NCBI GenBank assembly: GCA_905181765.1
Contig: CAJIYW010000001.1
Location: forward strand, 248,001 to 312,000
Length of the DNA stretch: 64,000 nucleotides
Direction of reading: 5' to 3'
DNA from: Flavobacteriales bacterium UBA6772
GTDB taxonomy: Bacteria; Bacteroidota; Bacteroidia; Flavobacteriales; Flavobacteriaceae
The notes below the pieces were generated by a model. It was not told where the DNA came from, did no database searches, and was given only the letters and a program-made list of their open reading frames with translations. The position numbers and the translations under genes are program-made. This document shows, one piece after another, positions 1 through 9,011 of this stretch. Every line of letters starts with the position of its first letter. Position 1 is the first letter of the stretch.

Positions 1-132
1 GTTTTTGTTTCAGCATTTAGTTTTATTTTTTTAGAAAGACAAAATTAGTAATCTTTTTAGTAATTATGGTCAATACCAGACAACTCTAAGTATCTTTGCC
101 CGTTAGATTAAATAAAAAAAACATTTTAATAG

Positions 133-1443
133 ATGGCAAATCATATAAAAGGGCAAGAAGAAATATTACAAAAGCTGCATATTAGTCAGTTAAATCCTAT
201 GCAAGAGGAAGCTATTGCAACGATTAAGAAAAATACAAATACGATTCTTTTATCTCCAACAGGAACAGGAAAAACACTTGCTTTTGCCTTACCATTGTTG
301 TCATTTTTAGATCCAAATATACAAGAAATACAGGCTTTAATTCTAGTACCTTCGAGGGAATTAGCCATTCAAATAGAACAAGTTATTCGTTCTATGGGAT
401 CTGGTTACAAAGTAAACGCAGTTTATGGAGGTAGACCAATGTCTAAGGATAAAATAGAATTAAAACACGTACCGGCAATTCTAATAGGAACTCCAGGTAG
501 GATTTCAGATCATTTTGCAAATGAACGTTTTTCTAAGGATCATATTAAAACATTAATTTTAGATGAGTTTGATAAGTCTTTAGAAGTTGGTTTTGAATAT
601 GAAATGAGAGGTGTTATCAATCAATTAATATCTTTAAATAAAAGAATATTAACATCTGCAACACAAGGAGTAGAAATTCCTGATTTCGTGAGGTTAGATC
701 AACCAAATACGGTAAATTATTTAAAGGCAACAACTTCTAAATTAGAAATAAGAACTGTATTGTCTCCTTCAAAGAACAAGCAAAACACATTATTACATTT
801 ATTAAATTTCTTAGGAAATAAACAAGGAATTATTTTTTGTAACTTAAAAGATAGTATCAACAACCTAAGTACTTTTTTAGAAAGTAAAAACATTAAGCAT
901 GGATGTTTTAGTGGAGGAATGGAACAAAAAGACAGAGAACGTTCTTTAATAAAGTTCAGAAACGGAACCAACCAACTTTTAATTGCTACAGATTTGGCAG
1001 CAAGAGGAATTGATGTTCCAGAAATGAAATATATAATTCATTATGAATTACCAAGAGAGGTGGAGGAGTTTACTCATAGAAACGGCCGAACAGCTAGAGT
1101 TTCCGCAAAGGGAACTGCATATGTTTTAAAATGGAAAGAAGAACGTTTACCAGATTTTATTAAGCATGCAGATTTAGAGAACATTTCCAAGCAAGCAGAA
1201 AGAAAACCGGTTTTTTGGGAAACACTGTTTATTTCTGGAGGAAGAAAAGATAAAATATCTAAAGGTGATATTGCTGGTTTATTTATAAAACAAGGAAAGT
1301 TAACAAAAGATCAATTAGGAAATATAGAACTAAAACAAGATTGTGCTTTTGTTGCCGTTCCGGCAACTTTAGCTGCTGATCTTGCGGAAAAATTGAATAA
1401 TTCTCGTTTAAAAAAGAAAAAAGTTAGAATTTACGGGGTCTAA
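133..1443 (+). CDS. DEAD-box ATP-dependent RNA helicase, DbpA-like
   Basis: Cytoplasmic ATP-dependent RNA helicase of 436 residues. The two RecA-like domains show Walker A SPTGTGKT (about 41-48), motif II as DEFD rather than DEAD (144-147), motif III SAT (about 175) and motif VI HRNGRTAR (from about 315). The last ~65 residues resemble the DbpA RNA-binding domain, which in E. coli DbpA recognises 23S rRNA, so a role in ribosome assembly is likely by family. The ATG at 133 is the first in frame. It is followed by a cold-shock gene and a second DEAD-box helicase on the same strand, a grouping that suggests RNA remodelling in the cold. The family is certain; the exact subfamily is less so. Confidence 0.93.
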   Translation: MANHIKGQEEILQKLHISQLNPMQEEAIATIKKNTNTILLSPTGTGKTLAFALPLLSFLDPNIQEIQALILVPSRELAIQIEQVIRSMGSGYKVNAVYGGRPMSKDKIELKHVPAILIGTPGRISDHFANERFSKDHIKTLILDEFDKSLEVGFEYEMRGVINQLISLNKRILTSATQGVEIPDFVRLDQPNTVNYLKATTSKLEIRTVLSPSKNKQNTLLHLLNFLGNKQGIIFCNLKDSINNLSTFLESKNIKHGCFSGGMEQKDRERSLIKFRNGTNQLLIATDLAARGIDVPEMKYIIHYELPREVEEFTHRNGRTARVSAKGTAYVLKWKEERLPDFIKHADLENISKQAERKPVFWETLFISGGRKDKISKGDIAGLFIKQGKLTKDQLGNIELKQDCAFVAVPATLAADLAEKLNNSRLKKKKVRIYGV

Positions 1444-1499
1444 AAGCCTTGTTCTTAAGGAGAAACGTAACATTTTTTAATATTTTTACAAATTTATAG

Positions 1500-1529
1500 T
1501 TGTTATTTCATTTAAAGAGTATAATTTTG
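1500..1529 (+). promoter_or_regulatory. Promoter of the cold-shock gene
   Basis: A -33 TTG at 1500-1502 and a -7 TAATTTTG (TAnnTTTG) at 1522-1529 are separated by 19 bases, which fits the Bacteroidota sigma-A consensus. The start codon follows about 32 bases later. No other promoter candidate is as good in the 118-base gap. Confidence 0.6.
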
Positions 1530-1561
1530 CAGAATAATATTACAAATTAAATTATAATAAG

Positions 1562-1753
1562 ATGAACAAAGGTACAGTAAAGTTTTTCAATGAGTCTAAA
1601 GGATTTGGATTTATTACAGAAGAAGGAGTTGATAAAGATCATTTCGTTCACATTTCTGGATTAGTAGATGAAATCAGAGAAGGTGATCAAGTTGAATTTG
1701 ACTTACAAGAAGGAAACAAAGGATTAAATGCAGTTAACGTTAAAGTTATATAA
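1562..1753 (+). CDS. Cold-shock protein, CspA family
   Basis: Small single-domain nucleic-acid-binding protein (63 residues; the family is usually 65-70) that acts as an RNA chaperone in the cytoplasm. The OB-fold shows RNP1 as KGFGFI and RNP2 as HFVHIS, with the usual start GTVKFFN. It has its own promoter (1500-1529) and a strong terminator (1781-1809), so it is probably transcribed alone between two DEAD-box helicase genes. Whether it is cold-induced or constitutive cannot be told from the sequence. Confidence 0.96.
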   Translation: MNKGTVKFFNESKGFGFITEEGVDKDHFVHISGLVDEIREGDQVEFDLQEGNKGLNAVNVKVI

Positions 1754-1780
1754 TTTTAAATTCATATTTTTTCAAAAAAG

Positions 1781-1809
1781 AGCCCATCTTATAAAGTTGG
1801 GCTTTTTTC
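1781..1809 (+). terminator. Rho-independent terminator after the cold-shock gene
   Basis: AGCCCA (1781-1786) pairs with TGGGCT (1798-1803), followed by a run of T. It lies 28 bases after the stop codon. Confidence 0.8.
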
Positions 1810-1969
1810 TTGCTCTAAATTTAAATATAGTATTTTATCTAAGCGTGTTTAAAGCTTATTATGGCTTCATAGAAATAATATTTAAACTCGCTAAAACAAT
1901 CACCAATAATACTGCATATAAAAAAGGCAACCCATAAAAACTGTTGTTACCTTTGTAAAAAATATTTTA

Positions 1970-3310
1970 ATGTCAAAAAAATTTTCAGATTTAAGAATTA
2001 ATAAAGAATTACAACAAAGTTTAGTCGACTTAAAAATCACTATTCCGACAGAAATTCAAGAAAAAGTAATTCCTATTATTTTAAATCAAAAAGAAGATGT
2101 GGTTGCTTTGGCAAAAACAGGAACCGGTAAAACGGCTGCTTTTGGTTTACCTTTGTTGCAACTCATTGATATAGAAAATGAAAATATTCAAGCGGTAATA
2201 CTAGCGCCTACAAGAGAATTAGGTCAGCAAATAGCTAGTAACTTAGAAGCATTGGCAAAACATAGTCCTACTATTTCCATTGCTACTATTTGTGGTGGAA
2301 TTCCGATTAAACCTCAAATAGACCGTTTAAAAGAAACTACGCATATTGTTGTAGCAACTCCAGGAAGGTTAGCCGATTTAGTAAAAAGAGAAGCGGTTGA
2401 TATTACTAAAATTGCTTATTTTATATTAGATGAGGCAGATGAAATGGTTACTGCTTTAAAAGAAGGTCTAGATAGTATTATCAAAGAAATTCCGAAAGCA
2501 AGAAGAACATTACTTTTTACGGCTACTATGCCAGGAGCCATCAAGCAATTAGTGCAAAACTATATGTCTAAACATGTAGTTCATATTGAAGCTAATATGT
2601 CTAGTGTTGGGCATCAAGGTATTGATCACCAATACGTAATTGTAGCACCTATTGAAAAATTAGAAGTTTTACTGCACTTTTTAAATTCTAAAGCAGGACA
2701 AAGAGGTATTATTTTCTGTAAAACGAAAGCAGCTGTTAACAAACTAGCTAAAAACTTAGCAATTAATAAATTTTCTTCTGGCGCAATTCACGGTAGTTTA
2801 ACCCAAGGAATTCGAGATCGAATTATGGGGCAATTTAGAGATGGACATATTGATATTCTAGTAGCTACAGATTTAGCAGCGCGTGGAATTGATGTAAAAG
2901 ACCTTTCTTATGTTGTAAATTATCACTTACCAGACACATATGATGCATATGTGCATAGAAGTGGTAGAACGGCTAGGGCAGGGGCAAGCGGTTTGTCTTT
3001 AACTATTATTCAAAAAGAAGAAGCACAAGATATTTCTGACTTTGAAAAAGCATTAGACATTCGTTTTAACGCTTTTAAAAAGGCGGATGCAAAAAGTATT
3101 GAAGAAAGTAATGGGTTAATTTGGGCAAATAAAATATTTAAAACAAAGCCCAATCGTACGGTTTCAGAAGATTTTAAATCTCAGATTAAAACAATTTTTC
3201 ATCATTTAACAAAAGAAGAGTTAGTAGATAAGATTTTAGCAAATTATATTGCAACTGCAAAAACGGCTTCCATCTCTTCAGACATTTCAAAAAAGAAGAA
3301 AAAGAAATAG
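1970..3310 (+). CDS. DEAD-box ATP-dependent RNA helicase, RhlE/DeaD-like
   Basis: RNA helicase of 446 residues. Walker A is AKTGTGKT (from about 48), motif II is a canonical DEAD (about 154-157), motif III reads TAT and motif VI is HRSGRTAR (from about 329). The C-terminus is short and ends in a run of lysines, as in RhlE/DeaD-type proteins that bind RNA through a basic tail. A possible -7 element TACCTTTG lies at 1948-1955. The stop codon touches the next gene (an SDR oxidoreductase), so the two may be co-transcribed. The role is probably rRNA or mRNA remodelling; the family does not give the substrate. Confidence 0.93.
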   Translation: MSKKFSDLRINKELQQSLVDLKITIPTEIQEKVIPIILNQKEDVVALAKTGTGKTAAFGLPLLQLIDIENENIQAVILAPTRELGQQIASNLEALAKHSPTISIATICGGIPIKPQIDRLKETTHIVVATPGRLADLVKREAVDITKIAYFILDEADEMVTALKEGLDSIIKEIPKARRTLLFTATMPGAIKQLVQNYMSKHVVHIEANMSSVGHQGIDHQYVIVAPIEKLEVLLHFLNSKAGQRGIIFCKTKAAVNKLAKNLAINKFSSGAIHGSLTQGIRDRIMGQFRDGHIDILVATDLAARGIDVKDLSYVVNYHLPDTYDAYVHRSGRTARAGASGLSLTIIQKEEAQDISDFEKALDIRFNAFKKADAKSIEESNGLIWANKIFKTKPNRTVSEDFKSQIKTIFHHLTKEELVDKILANYIATAKTASISSDISKKKKKK

Positions 3311-3321
3311 TGTATCCTACT

Positions 3322-4856
3322 ATGAGCCAGTTAAAAACAAATGAAGAAATAGCATCTTGCATTGCTACTATTCAGAAGTTATTGGAAGACACCAATCAAC
3401 TTTTTGAAATACCAGAAGCACAAAGAGTAGCACTTTTTAAAGTTGCTGGAGAATTATCTCGTCCAAATCGTGATGAATTTCAACGACGTAGAAAAGATGC
3501 TAAAAAAGCAGCTAAAAGAAAGCAAATAGAGAGCGATAAGCATGCTAGAAAGTCTACTGGAATTCGTTCTGCTAGAGAAGCAGCTTTATTTGTTGCTCCT
3601 AAATTATTAGCTGCGGCTTCAATTTCAGAGAAACACCAGAATTAGAATCACCTAGAAACTGTTATGTCTGTAAGGCTGTATTTACAAAGTTGCATCATTT
3701 CTATGATACCATGTGCTCAGACTGCGGCGATTTAAACTATACAAAACGTTTTCAAACCACTGATTTAAAAGATCAAGTAGCTGTAATTACAGGTTCTCGA
3801 TTAAAAATAGGATATCATATTACTTTAATGTTATTGCGTTCTGGTGCCACGGTTGTTGCAACTACTCGTTTTCCTGCAGATTCTGCAATTCGTTTCTCTA
3901 AGGAAGAAGATTATAAAGATTGGGGAGATCGTTTGCACATACATGGCTTAGATCTAAGGCACATTCCAAGTGTAGAGATTTTTTGTAATTATATAGAACA
4001 AAAATACAACAGATTAGACATTCTAATCAATAATGCCGCACAAACAGTAAGAAGACCTTCTGGTTTTTATTTTCATTTAATGGAAAATGAAAAGAAACCT
4101 CTGAATCAATTACCAAAGTTAGCGCAGCCTTTACTAAAGGAACATGCTTTTTGTTTAGAAGAACTTTCTAATTTAAGTGTTTCTACAGCGAAAACTAGTA
4201 AAAATAACGTGTTACCAGTTACATGGCACGGACCAGAACCAGGCATTGGCTTAAGAAATTCGGCAGAATTATCTCAAATTCCATATAGTTTTGACAATTC
4301 TTTGCAAACAGCAGAGGTTTTTCCTGAAGGTGAATTAGATGCCGATTTACAACAAGTAGATTTAAGAAAAACAAACAGCTGGCGTTTAAGGTTGGGTGAA
4401 ATTGAAACTACAGAAATGGTAGAAGTACAACTGGTAAACGCTGTAGCGCCTTTTGTTTTGTGCAATCGTTTGTCTAATTTAATGATGAAAGAGAATACGG
4501 GTAAAAAACATATTATAAATGTTACTGCGATGGAGGGGAAGTTTCACCGATTTAAAAAGGTAGATAGACATCCACATACAAATATGGCAAAAGCTGCCTT
4601 AAACATGCTTACTCATACTTCTGCATCTACATTTGCAAAGTCTGGTATTTACATGAATGCAGTTGATACTGGATGGGTTACAGATGAAGATCCTGCAGAA
4701 CTTTCTAAAAAGAAAGAAGAAGTACACGATTTTCAACCACCTTTAGATATTGTAGATGGTGCTGCTAGAGTTATGGATCCTTTAATTGATGGAATCAATA
4801 CTGGAAAGCACTGGTGTGGTAAGTTTTTGAAAGATTATTTTCCTATTGACTGGTAA
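3322..4856 (+). CDS. SDR-family oxidoreductase with N-terminal zinc-ribbon-like motif (frame interrupted)
   Basis: Two reading frames form one ~510-residue protein. The first (ATG 3322; a GTG at 3310 is possible) is helical and basic and stops at 3645. One frame back, coding continues directly through residues reading [14 protein letters not shown] into the second part. An A4-to-A3 deletion near 3629 would restore the frame. The pair CYVC...CSDC is a likely zinc-binding knuckle. It is followed by a Rossmann domain ([14 protein letters not shown]), NNAAQ, and a distant short-chain dehydrogenase core in which YxxxK is not obvious. Substrate unknown. It directly follows a helicase gene. An indel error is likelier than a true pseudogene because both halves are well preserved. 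Confidence 0.78.
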
Positions 4857-5066
4857 ATTTAAAGTACTTAAATTTCTTTTTTTATTTAATATATTATTTC
4901 GGTAATAAGTAAAATATGCTCAAGATAATGAAGGCCATTATGGTGCAAGCCAGTATAATAGTTCTATTGAGGAATTAACGTTTATATATACTTTTTTATC
5001 TAGAGAACTACATAAAAATGATTGACATAAGTCGAAAATTAATCTATTAAATTTTAAAAACGATAT

Positions 5067-5810
5067 TCACTTTTTTATAGAAATAGGTTTCAATTTAATG
5101 AATCCAATAAAATCTAATACTTTAATAACAAGGTAGGTCATATCTATTTCATGCCATTTTACACCAAAATTTGCACTAGTGGCATGTTTGTGATGATTGT
5201 TATGATATCCTTCACCCATCATTAAAAAATCGAAGTGAAAAAGGTTTTTACTGGTGTTACTCATTTTATAATTTACATACCCATAAATATGACCAAACCA
5301 ATTGATAATTACTCCATGAATTGGTGCCATCATAAGCGCTACAGGTAATAATACCCATTGCCACAGTGCCGTTGTAAAATAAGTGAAAAATAAAATATAA
5401 AAGCTAATCCAAAGAACTCTAGAAAAACGACTACTTGCAAAGGCGTCGAAGCTTTTCCATTGTGGTACGTTTTTTGTGAATTTTTTATCTACCACGTAAT
5501 TTTTTGGTCGTTAATATCTTGATACGTACTGTTTTGTTCTCCACATCATAGCAAATAAATTTGCGTCATGAGAAGGAGAATGCGGGTCTTTTTCGGTATC
5601 TGTATATGCATGATGCATGCGGTGCATAATACCGTAACCATAAGCACTTAAATAACTAGAACCTTGAAAAAACCAAGTTAAAACAAAACTTACACGTTCC
5701 ATAGTTTTAGACATCGTAAAAACTTGATGCGCTGCGTATCTGTGTAAAAAGAAAGATTGAAAAAACAAACCTCCATACCAAAGTACCAAAACAAATATAA
5801 TTATAATCAT
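5067..5810 (-). CDS. Membrane fatty-acid (acyl-CoA) desaturase (frame interrupted)
   Basis: Integral membrane di-iron desaturase that puts a double bond into acyl chains, which adjusts membrane fluidity. The three histidine boxes are HRYAAH, HRMHH (first part, 5511-5810) and HNNHH (second part, 5067-5495), in the right order, with hydrophobic segments between. An in-frame TAA at 5511-5513 splits it. Reading the neighbouring frame across the break gives residues YQDINDQK, as expected for the family. The cause therefore looks like two compensating single-base indels, an extra base near 5523 and a lost A in the A6 run near 5503. The promoter is at 5823-5853. A Crp-type regulator lies just upstream on the same strand. 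Confidence 0.85.
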
Positions 5811-5822
5811 TTATTTTTTTTA

Positions 5823-5853
5823 CAAAGATAATTTGATATTCAGCACAAAACAA
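5823..5853 (-). promoter_or_regulatory. Promoter of the desaturase gene
   Basis: On the minus strand, TTG (5853-5851), 20 bases, then TATCTTTG (5830-5823) match the Bacteroidota -33/-7 consensus. The start codon is 12 bases downstream of the -7 box, so the leader would be very short. Confidence 0.55.
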
Positions 5854-5878
5854 TGAACCCAAATCAATAAAAGTAAAT

Positions 5879-6448
5879 TTATAAACGTTTTCTTATTCTG
5901 CTTAAAGCTTGCGCTGTAACACCAATATAAGAGCTAATGTATTTTAGAGGAATTACTTTTAAAAGTTCTGGTCTTTCTTTAAATAACTTCAAGTAACGCT
6001 CTTCTGCTGAAAGGTTTAGTAGATTCTGTTCTCGCTTAGATTTAATTAAAAAGAGACGTTCTGCGGTTAACCTTCCAATTAAATCACCAATTTGAGTAGT
6101 CTTATAAACGACTTGTAAATCTTTATACGTAATGCTTAAGATACTTGTTTCCGTAAGTGTTTGTAATTGATATAATGACGGTTTTTGAGTAAGAAAAGAA
6201 TCATAAGCACTTACAAATTGGTCTTTAAAACTAAAACCAAATGTAATTTCTTTTTCAGGGTTTTCTTTAGGAATAAACAAACGCACAACACCAGATTCAA
6301 TAAAAGAAATATGATTCTCTATTTGATTAATTTTTAAGAAAATAGTTTTTTTCGGCAGTGTTCGACGGTGTAGTTTAGATTTGAAAAAGTCCCAATCTTC
6401 TTCAGATATAGTGGCTATTTGATCGATGTATTTTTTTATTTGTTCCAA
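5879..6448 (-). CDS. Crp/Fnr-family transcriptional regulator
   Basis: DNA-binding regulator of 189 residues. The N-terminal ~115 residues form the cyclic-nucleotide-binding-like beta barrel (IFLKINQIENHISFIESGVV). The C-terminus has a winged helix ending in TAQALSRIRKRL, typical of flavobacterial Crp-type proteins. There are no cysteine clusters for an Fnr iron-sulfur centre, so the signal is unknown. It sits 68 bases upstream of the desaturase, so control of lipid composition is a reasonable guess, but no operator could be defined. Confidence 0.88.
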   Translation of the reverse strand: MEQIKKYIDQIATISEEDWDFFKSKLHRRTLPKKTIFLKINQIENHISFIESGVVRLFIPKENPEKEITFGFSFKDQFVSAYDSFLTQKPSLYQLQTLTETSILSITYKDLQVVYKTTQIGDLIGRLTAERLFLIKSKREQNLLNLSAEERYLKLFKERPELLKVIPLKYISSYIGVTAQALSRIRKRL

Positions 6449-6540
6449 ATTTATAATTAGAGTATCTATTTGTAAAGATAAGGCTCTTATATCAAAATAA
6501 AGATAGGAGAGAAGCTGTAAGTTTATGAAAAGCCATAGGC

Positions 6541-7451
6541 TTAAAAGCCTGAAGAAAATAAAATTAAAAATACTCCAGTTATAATTCCTGCCAAAGGAAT
6601 TAATTTTTTACGTTTATTTTTTTCCTTGAATAGTATTCCTCCAAAAATAACAGCAATTATTAACTGACTTCTTTTTACTGCAGATAATAACATTATTAAA
6701 GCATCTGGATCTTGTAAAGCTTTGAAATAAAAATAATCTGCCGCTCTGTAATAAAATACCTACCGCAATTATAGACCAACGAAATTTAAAAGCTTTTCTT
6801 TTCTCTGCATACGGAAACCAGGTGATGGCTAAAATAATAATTAAAATTAGCACGGTATAAAAACAAAACCAAAATAATAAAGTTTGCGGATTTAAAGCTA
6901 AATTCTGAATTAAAAACTTGTCGTACAACCCACTAGAAGCTCCTAAAAAAGTAGCGCCAACAATAGCAAACACCCATTTATTCCGTTTAAAATGAATGCC
7001 TTCCTTTTTTCCTACTTTAGAATATAATAATACAGAAAAGATAATAAGAAAGAACCCAATCCATTGTAAAGAAGTAGGTTGCTCTTTGTAAATTAAGATA
7101 GCACCTATAAATGTAAAAAATGGACCTGCAGAGCGTATAGGAGCAACAATAGTAATTGGTAAATGTTTTAAAGCCTGGTAAGCTAATACCCAAGAAGCTG
7201 CCATTATCATTGATTTTATAAAGATAAAACCATGGGTTTCCCAAGTAATTGAAGCAATATAAAAACTTGTATCTTTTTGTGAATTCAGGAAAATAAATAG
7301 AACCAATATATAGCGGCAATAATAGCATAAACCCTGAAGTAATAGTTCCTAACAATACTGGAAAAGCCTCATTTCCTTGCAATGCATGTTTCTTGCATAA
7401 ATTATGTAACCCTAAAAAAAGCGCAGCTAAAAGTCCTAAATAAATCCACAT
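6541..7451 (-). CDS. EamA/DMT-family transporter (frame interrupted twice)
   Basis: Ten-helix inner-membrane transporter of the drug/metabolite superfamily, ~300 residues. The gene begins MWIYLGLLAALFLG at 7451. It changes frame near 7290, where coding resumes as NSQKDTSFYIASITWETHGF, and again near 6745, where GILLQS gives way to ADYFYFKALQDPDAL. The C-terminus then runs through VKRSQLIIAVIFGGILFKEK to a TAA at 6541-6543. Both breaks fit single-base indels in T runs. The two EamA halves are each recognisable. Substrate unknown. The final ~70 residues are only apparent after correcting the second shift. Confidence 0.78.
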
Positions 7452-7544
7452 TGCGCGAATATAGTTTTTTAAGAGATTCTGTAATTATGAATTGCATTCT
7501 TTTTTATAGATTTGCTAAAACAAATTCACTTTAAAAAACTACCC

Positions 7545-7925
7545 ATGGAATTAACTGAATATATTATTTTGGCATTAAAGATTATTGTTGGTTTAAGTAT
7601 TTTAAACGTTTGGTTATTGCTAGCACACAAACCAACAAAATGGAGGGGAGGCAATAATATGGAATCTATTATTAAAGAATTTGAGGCCTACGGTTTATCT
7701 ATACAGTTTTGTTATGTTGTTGGTTTTTTAAAAATAAGTTTTGCATGCATATTAATAGCATCGATAAAGTTTGAGTTTTTAACTTTAATAGGAAGTATTG
7801 GTTTAACGACCCTATTATTAGGCTCTGTTTTAATGCACCTTAAAGTGAAAGATGCCTTATATAAATCATTTCCAGCAGCATTATTTATACTAATGAATGT
7901 AGTAATTATATATTTTTCTCTTTAA
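7545..7925 (+). CDS. DoxX-like membrane protein
   Basis: Four-helix integral membrane protein of 126 residues from the ATG at 7545. A TTG at 7512 would add 11 residues but puts charged sequence before the first helix, so I prefer 7545. The pattern FEAYGL...VGFLKI...HLKVKDALYKSFPAALF fits the DoxX-like family. Members of this family are poorly characterised; a redox or quinone link is suggested only for distant relatives. It converges with and resembles the next gene. Confidence 0.75.
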   Translation: MELTEYIILALKIIVGLSILNVWLLLAHKPTKWRGGNNMESIIKEFEAYGLSIQFCYVVGFLKISFACILIASIKFEFLTLIGSIGLTTLLLGSVLMHLKVKDALYKSFPAALFILMNVVIIYFSL

Positions 7926-8272
7926 AAATAGGTGTAAAACGCTTTTAAGGCGATACATAAATTTAAAGCAGCAAAAATAAATGATGGAGAAGACTGAATA
8001 AAATTGTCTTTAATTTTGATTCTTACTACAAATCCTGAAAGCATTAGTAGACATAGACCAGATGAAGCTAGTATTAGTAGAATGGGACTTATGTATAGGC
8101 CAAGTATCAAACCCATTGAACCCATTAATTGAAGGAAACCAGTAAGTTTTCTAAAATTTGGTAATCCATATCTTTCAAATTCTGAAATAATAAATTTTGA
8201 GTAAAAACACTGTACACCAAAATAAATAAACGCTAAACTTGAGAACAGTGTTAAAATTGGAAGTAAATTCAA
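7922..8272 (-). CDS. DoxX-like membrane protein, paralogue of the facing gene
   Basis: 116-residue four-helix membrane protein. FERYGLP...TGFLQLMGS...VVRIKIKDNFIQSSPSFIFAALN aligns helix by helix with the gene at 7545-7925, so the two are paralogues. Their stop codons overlap in the palindrome TTAA at 7922-7925, so they are transcribed towards each other. No function can be assigned. The arrangement could reflect an inverted duplication followed by divergence. Confidence 0.75.
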   Translation of the reverse strand: MNLLPILTLFSSLAFIYFGVQCFYSKFIISEFERYGLPNFRKLTGFLQLMGSMGLILGLYISPILLILASSGLCLLMLSGFVVRIKIKDNFIQSSPSFIFAALNLCIALKAFYTYF

Positions 8273-8326
8273 AAGATTTTTTTAAAAGTTAACTATTTTT
8301 AATAGAGTAAATGTAATGTTAATTTA

Positions 8327-8962
8327 CTATTCAAATGTATGTCGTTTTTCGTCGGTTGCCGAAGCACTTAATAAATTATTAAATGTTCTCATCAAATCAA
8401 AATCTTTCGTAATTTCATTAGATACTCGAATACCCGAAATACCTGTTTCTAAGATGCTTGCAACATCTTCTTTAATAATTCCTCCAGCACCAAGAATTGG
8501 TGTTTTGCTTTTTAAAGCATCAATAATTGCAGAAAAACCTTCTAAACCCATAGCTTTAGGATCTGATTTTTCTTTTGTTTTGAATGAACTTAAGCTAATA
8601 TAATCTACTTGCTTTTCAAGAAGCACCTCGCAGTCTTTTAGGGTGTTGGCGCTTGCGCCTATAATCTGCCAAGTATACAAATGTTTTCTAGCTGAAATTG
8701 GACACACATTTGCTGTGCTTATATGCACACCGTCTGCTTTTACTTGCTTTGCAATTTTATAATCGTTATTTATAAGGAGTCTTGTTTGAAAATAAGAAGT
8801 AATTTCTCTAGCTTCAGTTGCTAATTTTAGATATTTTTTTTCAGAAACATTTTGCAAACGTAGTTCTACCAATTCTGCTCCCGCAGAACACGCTTTTTGA
8901 ATATTTTCTATGTGTTCTTTTGGAGAATTTCCTTGAGAGATATAATGTAGTTTAGGTATCAT
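8327..8962 (-). CDS. thiE: Thiamine phosphate synthase (ThiE/TenI family)
   Basis: TIM-barrel enzyme of 211 residues. ThiE joins hydroxymethylpyrimidine diphosphate to thiazole phosphate, giving thiamine phosphate in the cytoplasm. Visible family motifs are VELRLQN (strand 2), LLINND..IAKQVKADGVHIS (diphosphate site), IGASANT and ILGAGGI near the end. Some positions differ from canonical ThiE (VELRLQN in place of QLREK; IGASANT in place of IGxSxH), so a TenI-like role is possible. It is not next to other thi genes here. No TPP riboswitch was seen upstream. Confidence 0.82.
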   Translation of the reverse strand: MIPKLHYISQGNSPKEHIENIQKACSAGAELVELRLQNVSEKKYLKLATEAREITSYFQTRLLINNDYKIAKQVKADGVHISTANVCPISARKHLYTWQIIGASANTLKDCEVLLEKQVDYISLSSFKTKEKSDPKAMGLEGFSAIIDALKSKTPILGAGGIIKEDVASILETGISGIRVSNEITKDFDLMRTFNNLLSASATDEKRHTFE

Positions 8963-9011
8963 TAATTCTTTATTAAATTAAAAAAGGCAAAGTAATAATC
9001 TTTAAAATATA

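Noticed and set aside
1728-1937. 69-codon frame overlapping the end of the cold-shock gene
   Set aside because: It runs through the cold-shock terminator and an AT-rich spacer, has no ribosome site, and its composition is that of non-coding DNA.
3600-3660. Programmed -1 frameshift in the SDR gene
   Set aside because: No slippery heptamer of the form X XXY YYZ followed by a stem was found, and many unrelated genes nearby show the same kind of break.
8963-9011. TPP riboswitch upstream of thiE
   Set aside because: The gap is only 49 bases and lacks the conserved CUGAGA element.
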